Positions 18,905-30,420 are shown, counted from the stretch's first letter. The stretch is DNA of 64,000 nt from Cydia pomonella (GCF_033807575.1 NC_084728.1:9499451-9563450); one strand, 5' to 3'. The notes: a model not told the origin generated them from the letters alone. Made by a program: numbers and translations.

Positions 18905-19665
18905 TTTGGAAGTCCTTCAATACGGCTTGATTATGTGGGGTAATTCTGTCGACGTTGAAAGAGCATTCATTATTCAGAAAAAATGTGTTCGGGCTATCTG
19001 TAACGCCTGGCCTGAAGACTCTTGGTTTCCACTGTTCAAAAAATTGCAGATACTCCCCTTACCCTGCTTATACATAAAAGAAATATGTATATTTGTAAAT
19101 AACAATAGACCTTTTTTCAAAAAACGTGGGGAACTGATACATAGATAGACCCGACCAAATATTATGAATTTGCTACATAAACCACGAGCTTATAAAATTA
19201 TTTTCAAAAAAATGTATATAACATGTGTATAGTAATATATACATAATCGATTACCTAATGACATAAAATTATTGAAAGGAAATAGATTTAAGAATAAACT
19301 GACTGCTTGGCTTCTTGATAATTGTTTCTATAGTGTACAAAAATATTTAGATCACAACTGACATGCTGCTGAAATTTCTAGTTGATAATTGACATTCATA
19401 TTCAGGAAATATTGTAAATTCTATTTTATTTATTATAACTTTGACATTTTGTTTAACTTCGACCCTCGATTATTATTTTACTTGACATTGTGTAAATTTG
19501 ATATTTTTAAATTATTTTCTATTTATATATATATTGCCTGTTTTTTAAAATATTTGCACGCCTGCATGCAGACTGAATGCACGGATTTTCTTTTATCTTG
19601 TAAGACCTTTATATTACTGTGTTCTATGCAAATAAATTCTTTGAATCTTTGAATCTTTGAATAAA
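18905..19665 (+). pseudogene. LINE ORF2 C-terminal fragment with 3' UTR
   Basis: One frame reads VLQYGLIMWGNSVDVERAF, IIQKKCVRAICNAWPEDS, FPLFKKLQILPLPCLYIKE, the post-RT thumb of CR1/Jockey-group LINEs. After stops and a frame change, HNRLPNDIKLLKGNRFKNKL and LDNCFYSVQKYLDHN then a stop (to ~19361) is the usual C-terminus. The 3' end is a TTTGAATC tandem near 19640. It is 5'-truncated and mutated. Confidence 0.7.
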
Positions 19666-19842
19666 TATGAAGAATAATAGTAATACATTACATTTATTTA
19701 ACTACCTAAAGATACAGACTTTCTTTAGTCAACATAGACTAACCATCTTATCTTATCTTCTAATTACCGGGGGCCCTTGCGGATACACTTCGACCCATAG
19801 GGATCTTTTGTGTAGTTGCCCCCTAAGGAAAGACCCATTAGC

Positions 19843-20160
19843 TACTCAAGAGCCTTTTTGACCATTTCCATGTGTCGGATGATGGAGCTTATGGGTAGCC
19901 TTTTGAATTCCTTTGGTTCCAGATAGCCTGCTCCAAAGTCCTTCATTCTTTGTCTGGCGAGGGCGTGACATTCACACATTAGGTGTGTTACTGTCTCTTC
20001 CTCTTCACCACACATTCGACAATCGGTGTTGTCAGAGTGTCCCATCCTGGCCAAAACCCCTTTGACCCCATGCATAATGGCCCGTAAACACCCCTGTTAT
20101 AATTTGGAGTTGTCTCCTGCTAAGTTTCCATAGCTTTTTGCTCCAACCGGAGTCTACTTC
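19843..20160 (-). pseudogene. LINE ORF2 C-terminal fragment with CCHC finger, frameshifted
   Basis: Minus strand: KLWKLSRRQLQIITGVFTGH, then a frameshift near 20080, then HSDNTDCRMCGEEEETVTHL and MCECHALARQRMKDFGAGYL. The CRMC...HLMCEC pattern is the C2HC finger found at the C-terminus of RNase H-bearing insect LINEs, after the TGH motif. 5'-truncated and frameshifted. Confidence 0.7.
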
Positions 20161-21219
20161 TTGTATGAAGAGCTTTGAGTGCTTTAGACTAACCATACAG
20201 ACACACACTACAGACTATAGAGTAACCATAAGGGGCTCCCTAGCGCCAATGACTTTCGATCTGAATCCCTTCTTCTTAGTCGTATACTCTTGTCAGAGTA
20301 ATCGTGGTCATTGCGGTCGTTGTACGGCTTTTTTCGCTGTTTCCCGCCATGCTTCTCTATTTATTGCCTGCTGCGCGCACAGATTCAGAGGTGACCCGGT
20401 GAGAAAATTACACAGAATCCCTTAGTTTTCTAATATTTTTTGTAGCTTATCATATTAACAGCAATGGCTTTAAGCAATATAGTATCCCATATTTACTTCA
20501 AAGTTCACTGTCTTCGGGATATTTGGAATAAAAGTTAAAAAATTGTAGGCCAAGAAACTGATTTTCTGGCCATAACTTTTGTATTAATAAATATAAAATT
20601 AAAATCTCTGACCAGTTTTAAGAGACGTCAAAGACGAACCTAAATGTGTACATTTCGTACATGTCAAATCCTTCACGGCAATCGAGTAACGAAAAAAGTG
20701 GTTTTGTAGATAAAGTTTAATAAAATTATAAAAAATAAGCGTTAATTTCTTTCAAAATCCGGCAGACCAGAATGGAGATAAGAGATTGAAGAACCGATAG
20801 CCGTGTGTCTTATAATTCTATCTATAGTGCTAATGTAGTAGTAACGACTCAAAGCTTGTCATAAATCGATTAAAACCGCGGGAAGCCCCATAAGTTCTAA
20901 TCTTTAAGATATTTAGATCATTGTACTGAGTAATCACAACGAACACAGTTTTGATGAGAAAATAATAAAGTTATAAAATACTTAATACAAAAACATCACT
21001 CGAGTCTGAGGTATGTCATTAAAAAAGACTTTTTGAGCGTTATAATTAGATGCTTGAACCTCAACATGTCTCTTTACATTCAAGTTTGACTTTGAAAGTA
21101 GATTTTCAAGATATAGAACTTAATTAGACACAAAGCTGGATTCGAATTTTATGCGACGTCAAATATTAGGTATAGATAATGATATGGATCGGATATTTCT
21201 AGTGTCAAACGTGACGTTT
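20161..21219. other. ~1 kb without recognised feature
   Basis: AT-rich, no domain-bearing frame. A 95-codon frame at 20138-20425 contains several Cys and Arg but no motif I recognise. Confidence 0.35.
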
Positions 21220-21395
21220 TTGTTTAAAAAACCGGCCAAATGCGAGTCGGACTCGCGCGCCGAGGGTTCCGTACAAACCTGTAGGTAAACGGCAATGCGC
21301 ATGTAACTCCTCTGCGGTCGCAGGCCTACATAGGCGGAGACTGCTTACCATCAGGCGGGCCGTATGCTTGTTTGCCACCGACGTAGTATATAAAA
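21220..21395. repeat. GGGTTCCGTA-family tail (minus) abutting GACGTAGTAT retroposon (plus)
   Basis: 21220-21282 is the reverse complement of the family 3' end (AAAACCGGCCAAATGCGAGTC, here split by family variation). 21283-21395 is a plus-strand 5'-truncated retroposon ending GCCACCGACGTAGTAT plus an A-run. The junction suggests insertion of the second into the first. Confidence 0.5.
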
Positions 21396-21734
21396 AAAAA
21401 GCTACCTGCGAAAGCATTTTTGCCCAAACTTTTACAGAGACCTTCGCTAACGCTCGGACATCTATCAATCACAAAAATACCCTGTTGACTAAAGATACTT
21501 AATAAAATTTCACGAAGAACAAAATGCACATTTATTTTGCTAACCGTTATTTAATGACGTGTTGATGAAAAATAGGTCTTATTGCAAAGACATAAGAGAT
21601 ATAAGCTGGAAACCATTGCAATCTAAATTTTGGGCGTGTCTGTGAGTTTGATGTATAAGAGGTTATCACGAATTTAGGCTAAGAGCTAGGGCTACATATT
21701 CTTTCTTTGAAATTTTATTAAAAGGTAACACTAG

Positions 21735-22085
21735 TGGTCATTCCTCCATACAAACGTACTCGACTGTTTCCTCCGTGGTTTTTGAAGCTAGAGGAATGAG
21801 TTCTTCAAAATACATTATTATTAATATCTGTGTCGGACTGTTTTGCTTTTTTATATTTTTGTTTCTTAAGGAGCTAGTACACTTCTAATATTCGCAAAAA
21901 CGGCCTAATTTATTAGGCTGCAAAGAGAAGCATGGTATTCAAAACTGACATCAATTAACTTAAAAAGCAAAACAGTCCGACACAGATAATTGTATACCCA
22001 TTTAGATGTCGAAATTTCGTTACATTTGGTTAAGTTTTGGAGGAGGAAACAGTAGTACGAAACATCGTGTTTTGAGACTTTAACA
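21735..22085. mobile_element. Imperfect foldback repeat
   Basis: ATCTGTGTCGGACTGTTTTG (about 21825-21844) is mirrored by CAAAACAGTCCGACACAGAT (about 21968-21987). Outer parts (TCCATACAAACGTACTCGAC, GAGGAGGAAACAGTAGTACG) also look inverted but diverged. Exact ends not determined. Confidence 0.45.
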
Positions 22086-22682
22086 CAGGATTTTTTGCCT
22101 AACCTAGCATTGTCCTTATCGCACTAGTTTTAGGAGCCGTTTCCGTTAGCGAGACAGATATAAATTTTAAATTTCCTTTATTATAAGCAAATGTTTATTT
22201 TTTAGATAATGGTCCTGTATCTTTTGAAACAGGTATACAAAATTACAAATATGGTCTCGCCGGAAGATCAGCGCTGACTTGGGTTAGCATTTTTGCTGAG
22301 ACGGGACCACTTCGTGGTAAACTATTTATTTATTTTATTTTATAAATATATTATGATATGACTGTACTTTAAATTTTATATTTTGTCACACGTATATTCT
22401 GTATTCATGCATGCAAATTAATAAATAGAAATAGCTTTTAATTTTTTTTTAATATGATAATAAGAAATCTTAGATTTTTGTGACGTTTTTGGAAAAATAA
22501 CTACATATTTACCTTTACTATTGAATTGTCATGAAAACTCTGATATTCTGACCCATAAATTAAAAAGTTATCATATAGTTGTGAAAAAAAAGTAATATAG
22601 GCTGGTTTTAAAATAATAATAGTTAAGAAACGCGACTTAATCGCGTATTAATTTTTAAAGTTACTTCCGATTAGGTCCCATT
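22086..22682. other. Repeat fragment near 22237-22345, otherwise unassigned
   Basis: GCCGGAAGATCAGCGCTGAC and the GGACCACTTCGTGG region recur antisense near 47325-47385 (ACAGCGCTGATCTTCCG), marking a dispersed LINE-tail family. AAACGCGACTTAATCGCG at 22629-22646 also matches 44580-44600. Confidence 0.4.
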
Positions 22683-22760
22683 TTTAGGGTTCCGTAGCCA
22701 AATGGCAAAAAAACGGAACCCTTATAGATTCGTCATGTCCGTCTGTCTGTCAGATCGTGA
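22683..22760 (+). repeat. GGGTTCCGTA-family repeat, 5' fragment
   Basis: TTTTAGGGTTCCGTAGCC through GTCCGTCTGTCTGTC, then unrelated sequence. A truncated copy. Confidence 0.6.
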
Positions 22761-23079
22761 ATGTTAAATCAGAATAAGTAACTAAACACTTTATTGTGCG
22801 AGAAAAAGGAAATATTGATAACATCAGATATAATGTAAATGTGTAGTACAAAGGAAGCACTTATCCCTAATAGGTAAGGTTCAATTTTGCGTAATTTCTG
22901 ACGCATTAATGCCTATTATTATCCAAAATTGTAGATGCAACTTTACAAGCACGCCACAGTTTAAGGGTTGGTTGGGGTAACAGAATTAAATTCCAAAGAA
23001 ATGGCTATTACATGCTATTAATGTACTATTACATGCTTTGTATCATTTGTTTTTTTGTAGTGTGCAATATAGAATTTTA

Positions 23080-23216
23080 TTATTATTATATCTGCTTGGC
23101 GATACAATAATAATCTTTCCCATCACGGATTAATGGTGTTGCGGACCTTTGGGAGGCGTGCGCGGAGCTGAAGCCAACACGTAGAGGCCCTTTTGACACT
23201 TTAATAAAGGGTATAC
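23080..23216 (+). repeat. Older dispersed repeat, split by the I-like LINE (left part)
   Basis: Sequence up to AATAAAGGGTATAC (23203-23216) continues after the LINE from 28601. Its core CCAACACGTAGAGGCC is found inverted near 63864-63880 (GGCCTCTACGTGTTGG), so this is a dispersed family. Confidence 0.55.
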
Positions 23217-23363
23217 TGGTTGCGGTACGGCATTCGTACGAAACAGTCGTGCTTGGTTAATTACTTTGTTTACCTGTATCGTATTGTTATTATCGCAGCG
23301 GCGTCTTATCTATTAAGCGGCCGGCCGGCCACTACGTGTGGCTGGTTGCTTTGCTAAGCAAAA

Positions 23364-24803
23364 ATGGCCGGTAATGACCAGGAAAACACAGATGCCTTAT
23401 CGGTAGATGGATCGTTAAATAGTTCGCCAGAGAATGATGGGTATTTAAGAGGACACCAAAACTCGGAGGAAGAAGAAATGGAAGTAGGAGATGAATCAAA
23501 CCTTAGAGCGGATAAGAGGGAAAGGGATGACGATAATGGAGAGGAGGAGTGGATAACAGTGAAAAGCAATAAAGAGAAGAAGATGAAGACCGCTGAGTCA
23601 GAACTTTACATTTCGAGTGTAAATAAACTGCCAAAACAGTTTGCATTTGCAAAAATATTAAAAGAATTAGGATTAACAGATATTAAAAGAGTAAAATACC
23701 TTAACCCTTATAAAATCAATATATCTTGTTCTACAAAATGCGCAGAAAGTATCGAGAAGTGTCAAGCGCTTATTGACAAAGGGTGGAGAATTCAAAAAGT
23801 GTGGGAAAACAATGTGTCATACGGTATTATAAGGGATGTCGACCTTGAGCTGTCGGACGAAGAAATATTAAAAAGTATTGAGTGTAGGCATCAGTCAAAA
23901 TTGGTTTCAGTAAAACGCCTTAATAAACGCAGTACAGAAGGTATGGGATGGGCTGCAAGTGAGTGTGTACGTCTTTGTTTTGAGGGTCCATGGTTGCCGC
24001 CTCACGTTTTCGTGGATAACTTGCAGATCCAAGTTGAGCCGTTTGTTTTCCCGGTAACACAGTGTGCGCGTTGTTGGAAAATAGGTCACACTACGAAAAG
24101 ATGTCCATCGAAAGAAAACATATGCCCAAAGTGTGGTGACAAGCATGAAAATTGTATGGCAACAACATTTAAATGTGTGAATTGTGGAGGTAACCATATG
24201 GCTTTACAGAGAATATGCCCTGTATTTCGCAAAGAGAGGAGACTGAGAGAAATTATGGCGGAATTTAATTGTACCTATAGAAAAGCCTTGCAGGTATATG
24301 TTGAACCTGAACATGCCATACAGAAGCCAAACGAGATGGATCTAAGTAATAAAGTATTCCCTCAGTTAAAAACTCAAACTGAAATCACCACGGTGAAAAC
24401 CTCTGACTGTACGCCATTATTCACAACAGTTCTGACAAAAGCACAAATTCATGAAGAGTCTAAACCGAAGCAGTCAGCGAGCCCTTGACAGCGAGTACCA
24501 AAACAAGTGAGACGTCACATATTAGAAGAGAAGTTTACAATCGACAGAGATGAATGTTTAGATCAATCAGGTTCGCGCGAAGCGGAGGCAGATAAAGAAA
24601 AGAAAATAGACAAAAATTTTCTTAGTGAGCTTTTAGGCAAATTAAAAGACATAATATTTGTTAAAAAAATAAGTTTTAAGGACAAAGTGTTCCAAGTTAT
24701 TAAGTGTTGCATCGAGTGGTTTATTTTGCTGTGCGTGGAAAATATTTCAGACTGGCCGGTTGTTAAAAACTTAATAGATATCTTAAATGGGAAGTTCACG
24801 TAA
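23364..24803 (+). pseudogene. I-like LINE ORF1 (Gag-like, zinc knuckles), one in-frame stop
   Basis: From ATG 23364 the frame runs 374 codons to TGA at 24486-24488, then stays open in the same frame to TAA 24801-24803, 480 codons in all. The N-terminus is acidic (EEEEMEVGDE), a central RNA-recognition-like region follows, and near residues 233-290 three zinc-knuckle-like clusters appear: CARCWKIGHTTKRCP, CPKCGDKHENC, CVNCGGNHMALQRICP. The post-stop part contains KLKDIIFVKKISFKDKVFQV and overlaps the ORF2 start by 17 nt, an arrangement that makes the TGA look like a lesion. ORF1 binds element RNA in the RNP. A natural 374-residue product is the alternative. Confidence 0.85.
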
Positions 24804-27800
24804 ACAAGTTAAGTTAAACCTATTGCAGTGGAATGCTCAAAGTCTTCGACCGAAAGTGTTGCTTTTAGAAAATATTTTAATAATGGATAAAATCCATATT
24901 GCAGCCGTGAGTGAGACGTGGTTAGAACCTAACAGCTACTTAAAGGTAAACAATTTCAATATTTTCCGACACGACAGAGACGACTCATACGGTGGTGTGG
25001 CCCTTTTAGTTCATAAATCTATAAAATGTAAGGCTATAGATATAGAAAATAATAATCCGGGCATACAGATAGTCTGCTTAAAATTATTTAATTGCGACCG
25101 ATTAGAAAATATTTTATCAGTGTACTGCCCTTCTTCGGTCAAAACTAGTCTTAGCGATTGGGAGGTCCTATTCTCAAGATTTAATAGAAAAACATTAATT
25201 ATGGGTGATTTTAATGGTCACCACACTAACTGGTCGTATAAAATTGACCAGAGAGGATCCCAGTTACTAGATAGTTCAATTGGTAATGAGTTTGTGTCTC
25301 TTAATAATGGGGAGAGGACTCGTATACGGTTAGCTAACAATCATTTACAACAGTCGTCGCCAGATGTGACTTTCGCATCGTCAGATATCGCACTGTGCTT
25401 CGATTGGAAGATTTTAAATGAAAGTTTGGGAAGCGATCATTTTATGATTAAAATTTCTGCCAGTTGTTGGGACAACTCCACAGGTGACGCAAGTTTGAGT
25501 CGTAGAAATTTAAAGGCAGCTGATTGGGATTCATATAAAAACCTGCTAACTAATCTGTTTGTCAATTTTAAAGTGACGAATAATTTGCAATCTTCATATG
25601 ACAGTTTTATAGAATATATTTTTATGGCAGCTGACTTACATATTCCATCTATTAAAATTTGTTGCAAGCCTAACAGTAATTTTTCACCAAAACCTTATTG
25701 GAATCCAGCCCTGTCGAAATCGGTAGCAATGCGGCGGTTAGCACTTTCACAATTTAGGAAAAACCCAACTCCTAACAATTTAGAGCATCTTCAACTCAGA
25801 GTACAGGAATCCCAGAGATTAATTCGGAAAGCGAGAGATACATCATGGCAAAATTTTTGTTCATCGCTAAATGAAAATGTTACACAAGCTGATATGTGGC
25901 GAAAAATGAGGTGGTTTAAAGGGTATAACAATAGGGGACCCCATGTGGACCAAGAACGGGCGCAACAACTCTTATACAGTTTAACGCCGGATTACGTCAG
26001 CAGAGAAGACTTACTTTTCAGCTCTAGTAATTCACTAGTAGAACGTCCTATTACAAAACAGGAATTAGAACGAAATATCCGCCATAAGGACACCTCACCC
26101 GGGCTTGATAATATCTCCTATTCCATGATAAAAAACTTACCTGATAACGCAAAATGCATCCTTTTAAATTTGTTTAATCATTTTCTAAGTACCGGTTTTG
26201 TACCAATACAATGGCGAGATATTAATGTTATTCCTATACCTAAACCCCATTCGGAATCTTTACGACCCATATCGATGATGTCCTGCTTATGTAAATTGTT
26301 TCATATTATCATTACAAATCGCATGGAATGGTATGTGGAAAGAAAAAACATTCTATCGCAATACACCACTGGTTTTAGGAAATGTAGATCGACCTTGGAT
26401 AATTTAACTTATTTAGTATCGAAAATTCAAACCGGTTTTGGGGATAATCAGCACACAATAGCATGTTTTGTAGATGTGAATAGCGCATATAACAATGTAG
26501 ATGTTTGTTTCTTGTTAGGCATACTGGATAAAATTGGAGTTGGGTCAAAAATATGTCGTTATATTTGGAATTTTTTGAAACACAGGAATTTAAGTATATT
26601 GATAGATGACAAATCTATTATCTGTAGAAGTACTAGTCAGGGCCTAGCACAAGGGGATCCTATGTCTCCTTTTCTTTTTAATTTAGCAACCTTAAATATA
26701 TGTAACACCGTTAAAAAATACGAGGATATACACGTCTCACAGTACGCAGATGATTTTGTTATGTTTGTTACGGGTCAGAAACTAGGCGAGAGTGTACAAA
26801 AACTGCAAGCTGCGCTTAATATATTTTCAGTGTTATTGTCATATATCGGGTTGGACATTTCGACATCTAAAAGCAAAGTTTGCGTATTTAAAAGAGGTTT
26901 TTTGAGGGACTCTGTTTGTCTTCAAATAAATGATATTCCCTTAGAAACAGTAGAGGACATAAAATATTTGGGCCTTTGGCTGGACAGACATTTAAAATGG
27001 AACAAACATATAAAGGTTATTGTAGAAAATTCTTACCGATTTTTAAACGTTTTTAAAATTTTAGCTGGCCCTGGGTGGGGTATGCACCAAACATATTTAA
27101 GGAGACTATATATAGCATCTATTCGTAGCAGATTGGACTATGCCAGTTTTCTATATGACACTAGTACCAAAAAAAGTTTGAGTAGGTTAGATAAACTTCA
27201 GAATCAGTGCATGCGTACAATAGGAGGATTCATAAAAAGTACGGCAATACATGTTATGGAATATGAACTGCACCTCCCACCGCTTTATATCCGTAGATTA
27301 TATCTGGCGAGTAAATACTGGCTCAAGTCGAAGTCTTTCGTTCGTGCTGATAATATTGATATTGTAGACAACCTAACCATAAACACTCAAAACCGGTTTT
27401 GGAGACGAAAAAAGAAGCCATTGTTAGTAGAAACACATGAGTATTTCAAATCGAAGGTAATGTACTCAACTAACCAATTAGAGATGTTTTCCTTAAATAC
27501 GTGGGTCAGTGATATAGATTTAACTGAGGTTTTAAAGTTTAATATTAGTAATATAAATATACCTAAACGTCAATGTGACCCAGTCAGTTTAAGAAAAACA
27601 TGTACGGACTTTATTACATCAACTTACTCAAATTATTATCACATTTATACAGACGGTTCTAGGGATACCAGTGATTCCGGTCTGGCTGTACTTGACCCTC
27701 AGATAAATAGTAGTATTAAGTTGCAGTTGAAGGTCAAGACATCCTCTATGAATGTTGAATTGCTGGCAATTGCAGAAGCCCTCTCCTACATTGAGTCGCT

Positions 27801-28500
27801 CGATACGGGTAGCTTCGTGGTATTTACAGACTCAAGAAGCGGTTTACAGCACTTGGCTCGATGCACCTCGAACTATCGAGGCGCACCGATAGCCTATAGC
27901 ATATTAAGGTCGATTCGCAACTTGCAGGCAAATAAAGCAGTCATAGTTTTGCAATGGGTACCGTCACATATTGGGATACCGGGCAACGAGGCGGCAGACC
28001 GACTCGCTAAAGAGGCGTCCACGGACGGACTTGTGACTAGGTGGTTACCATGTCATAGTGATCTTTTGTATGCAGTAAAACAGAAGTGCTGTGATATGTG
28101 GAAACAATATTTTAATGAAAGATCACTAAGCAAAGGTATCTGGTATAGGACTATACAACCCAATCTGCTACGGATTCCTTGGTTTGCAGGGTTAAATATG
28201 GCCAGATCAGATGTTGTTACTGCTCTCAGGCTGCGTTCCGGACACATTCCACTTAATAGTTTTGGATTTATAATGGGTAAGAACCAGTCACCAAACTGTA
28301 CCGAATGTGGAGTGAAAGAAGATGTGTTCCATATCTTGGTGGAATGTGTTCGAAACGAGGCTGAGAGGATAAACTTCATGCAAAAATACAATTGTGATTT
28401 ATATGATATAGGTGAAGTTAATTTAATTTTGGCCTACCCGCAATCAAAACAGGCGAAGAAGCTATATGAGATTGTTAACCTAGGTATTAAGCGTAGATAA
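24787..28500 (+). CDS. I-like LINE ORF2: endonuclease-RT-RNase H-CCHC
   Basis: 1,237 residues, uninterrupted. APE endonuclease at ~10-230: QWNAQSLRPK, VSETWLE, GDFNGHHTNW (~140), GSDHFMI (~216). RT at ~430-720: RPISMMSCLCK, FVDVNSAYNNVD (~560), GLAQGDPMSPFLFNLA, and catalytic YADD at ~652. RNase H at ~950-1075: IYTDGSRD, NVELLAIAEAL, FTDSRSGLQHL, WVPSHIGIPGNEAADRLA, with the D-E-D-H/D residues present. C-terminal finger CTECGVKEDVFHILVEC at ~1171. It performs target-primed reverse transcription. The start ATG overlaps the end of ORF1. All catalytic residues I can check are intact, so the enzyme may be functional. Confidence 0.95.
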   Translation: MGSSRKQVKLNLLQWNAQSLRPKVLLLENILIMDKIHIAAVSETWLEPNSYLKVNNFNIFRHDRDDSYGGVALLVHKSIKCKAIDIENNNPGIQIVCLKLFNCDRLENILSVYCPSSVKTSLSDWEVLFSRFNRKTLIMGDFNGHHTNWSYKIDQRGSQLLDSSIGNEFVSLNNGERTRIRLANNHLQQSSPDVTFASSDIALCFDWKILNESLGSDHFMIKISASCWDNSTGDASLSRRNLKAADWDSYKNLLTNLFVNFKVTNNLQSSYDSFIEYIFMAADLHIPSIKICCKPNSNFSPKPYWNPALSKSVAMRRLALSQFRKNPTPNNLEHLQLRVQESQRLIRKARDTSWQNFCSSLNENVTQADMWRKMRWFKGYNNRGPHVDQERAQQLLYSLTPDYVSREDLLFSSSNSLVERPITKQELERNIRHKDTSPGLDNISYSMIKNLPDNAKCILLNLFNHFLSTGFVPIQWRDINVIPIPKPHSESLRPISMMSCLCKLFHIIITNRMEWYVERKNILSQYTTGFRKCRSTLDNLTYLVSKIQTGFGDNQHTIACFVDVNSAYNNVDVCFLLGILDKIGVGSKICRYIWNFLKHRNLSILIDDKSIICRSTSQGLAQGDPMSPFLFNLATLNICNTVKKYEDIHVSQYADDFVMFVTGQKLGESVQKLQAALNIFSVLLSYIGLDISTSKSKVCVFKRGFLRDSVCLQINDIPLETVEDIKYLGLWLDRHLKWNKHIKVIVENSYRFLNVFKILAGPGWGMHQTYLRRLYIASIRSRLDYASFLYDTSTKKSLSRLDKLQNQCMRTIGGFIKSTAIHVMEYELHLPPLYIRRLYLASKYWLKSKSFVRADNIDIVDNLTINTQNRFWRRKKKPLLVETHEYFKSKVMYSTNQLEMFSLNTWVSDIDLTEVLKFNISNINIPKRQCDPVSLRKTCTDFITSTYSNYYHIYTDGSRDTSDSGLAVLDPQINSSIKLQLKVKTSSMNVELLAIAEALSYIESLDTGSFVVFTDSRSGLQHLARCTSNYRGAPIAYSILRSIRNLQANKAVIVLQWVPSHIGIPGNEAADRLAKEASTDGLVTRWLPCHSDLLYAVKQKCCDMWKQYFNERSLSKGIWYRTIQPNLLRIPWFAGLNMARSDVVTALRLRSGHIPLNSFGFIMGKNQSPNCTECGVKEDVFHILVECVRNEAERINFMQKYNCDLYDIGEVNLILAYPQSKQAKKLYEIVNLGIKRR

Positions 28501-28600
28501 TTATTAATAAGAGTTGATTTGTTTTGCTATGTCACAATAAGGGTGACATTTTCAATTGTGAAAAAACCCTTTTTTCAATAAAGATTTAAAAAAAAAAAAA

Positions 28601-28900
28601 AATAAAGGGTATACCGAGCGGATGCTGCCCTTGCCCGTGTCATGGGACCCACGCAGAGGCAGCACCCGCCAGGGTGTAAGGACTATCCAATAATAATTGT
28701 TATTAAAGTATTAGTATTCATATTTGAAAATGAACTACTAGCTCTTGGGCTACAGATGTGCCGCGTTAATAGCATCTGTGTTGATTCGGATTGACGCACC
28801 GCCCCGCTTATGGCTGCAGTCTTCATACCCCAGTTAACGAAGACGATAATCCATCACTTCTTGAATTTAGAATTTGTATGGCAAATAGCAAAACATAGTG
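28601..28900 (+). repeat. Older dispersed repeat, right part after LINE insertion
   Basis: Resumes at the duplicated AATAAAGGGTATAC and continues GCGGATGCTGCCCTTGCCCG, GCAGCACCCGCCAGGG. GC-rich relative to its surroundings. No coding frame. Confidence 0.5.
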
Positions 28901-29319
28901 AAATGTAAATTATTGTATAAGAGCTATATTTAACCTATGTTTACAAATAAATATATTTTGATTTTGATATTTTTGATATTGTACTGCTCGCCATTAGATG
29001 TGGTTTATCGTTTATTGTATTTCAGAAATTTATTTCGTAAGTACAGCTTACGCCAACACACTTATAAGGAAATTTAAAATATTAAACTACAAAATTCAAA
29101 AAAAATATTCTGCACGTAGTCCTTAAGTTTTTCTTTTACAAGTCAATACAACATTTATAGCATAGTAACATCATATAGTGACATGAAAAATACATAACAA
29201 TATTTATAAATACAACAGCCAATACCTGGGTAAACATTTCATTATAATAATCTTAAAATAAATAATTACTACAATACAAAAAAGATGTATAGTCTCTATG
29301 GTTAAAAAAATTGTTTAAA
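28901..29319. other. AT-rich stretch
   Basis: Contains a LINE-tail-like TTTTGATATT tandem near 28958-28980; otherwise nothing recognised. Confidence 0.35.
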
Positions 29320-29421
29320 ACGGCTAAAGAATGGAATGCGCTACCGCCATCTGTATTCCCTGATAAATATGACCTCGGTCTCTTTAAAGCAAGAGTGAAT
29401 AGTCTACTACTGAACCGGTGA
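29320..29421 (+). pseudogene. LINE ORF2 C-terminal tail (AKEWNALPPSVFP)
   Basis: The frame reads TAKEWNALPPSVFPDKYDLG then LFKARVNSLLLNR and a stop. This is the typical C-terminus of CR1/R1-group insect LINE ORF2 proteins (W-N-LP block). The upstream coding region is absent: a 5'-truncated copy. The 3' UTR probably continues to ~29500. Confidence 0.65.
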
Positions 29422-29499
29422 GCTCCATCTTAGGCCCTGTCTTCACTTTCCATCAGGTGTGACTAGAGCCAATCGCCGATAAATTTTAATAAAAAAAAT

Positions 29500-30420
29500 A
29501 CATTAAATCTGGAGATGTAAAAGGTCCCCAATGTCAGAGTTCTAATATCTATAACAAAGGAAACTTATACAAATATTATAAACGTCAGTAGTATTCAATT
29601 ATCACAAATGAGTAATACAATTTTAATCAACCTAAGCTAATTATGTATGTGTGTGTGTGTTTGTGTGTTTTCTGCACACGACACGTTATTTATTTTTAAA
29701 TTTTGGTGAAAAAAATAATATTGCAGCGTATAAGTAAAGTATTTTTTATTATTTACAGATACATTTTCCGAGTTGCCTCTAAAACTTTAGTGTCTGTCAG
29801 TAGGTTTGACTAAACCAAGTCACATAGAGGTAGCGTCAAGTTATTAAAGAAACAAATTTTCACAAGAATTATCATTATCTCTAAAACAAGACCGATTTCG
29901 GAAAACTTTGTATGAAATTTTAGTCTCTAAATGCCGTCAAGAATACACATTTAAAATCTGTCTGGTGGTATAGGTCCACAGTGTATAACATTTATTTAAT
30001 AAGATAAATACAATATATATCTCTAGCTTTATTTGCACAAACGGTACATTTTTTGTAACACTCAGACCACCTCTTTGACTGGACTACTCCGCACTTTTTT
30101 ATTGCATTTCGACAACCGCGAGCAATTTTTTTAATTAAACAAGAGATATTTCCACCAACTTAATTTAAACATTTCCACACACTTACGGTCATAGTAATAA
30201 AGTCTTTTTTCAATTGGCAAAACACTTGTTAAGTTGGTTAAACTTTTAAAAGGTTTTCTTAAGACATGTTTTAATACAAAATTCTGATTTACTTTGTGGT
30301 TGAAATATAGATAAGACCGCTTTTAATAACTATATATTATATGAGACTATGCTTCTAATTTAAAACGACATGAAAGTGTGAATTTAATTATTTTCTTCCT
30401 TCGACAAACATAAAAACTAA
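29500..30420. other. LINE-tail fragment then unassigned AT-rich sequence
   Basis: GGAGATGTAAAAGGTCCCC (29509-29527) is inverted relative to GGGGACCTTTTACATCTCC (54489-54507), so both are copies of one tail family. A (TG)n tract is at 29645-29668. Nothing else recognised. Confidence 0.4.

Larger units (their letters stand above)
23217..28600 (+). mobile_element. Full-length I-like non-LTR retrotransposon, 14-bp TSD
   Basis: 5.4 kb with a ~147-bp 5' UTR, ORF1, ORF2, an ~85-bp 3' UTR with CAATAAAG and a ~15-nt A-tail. AATAAAGGGTATAC occurs at 23203-23216 and 28601-28614, an exact target-site duplication. Presence of an APE-type endonuclease, RT, RNase H and C-terminal CCHC finger, plus a Gag-like ORF1 with zinc knuckles, places it in the I superfamily (I-factor-like) by domain order. 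Near-intact: only ORF1 carries an in-frame stop. Confidence 0.92.

Noticed and set aside
28053..28391. Minus-strand 112-codon ORF
   Set aside because: Antisense shadow of the I-like LINE ORF2 RNase H and zinc-finger region.
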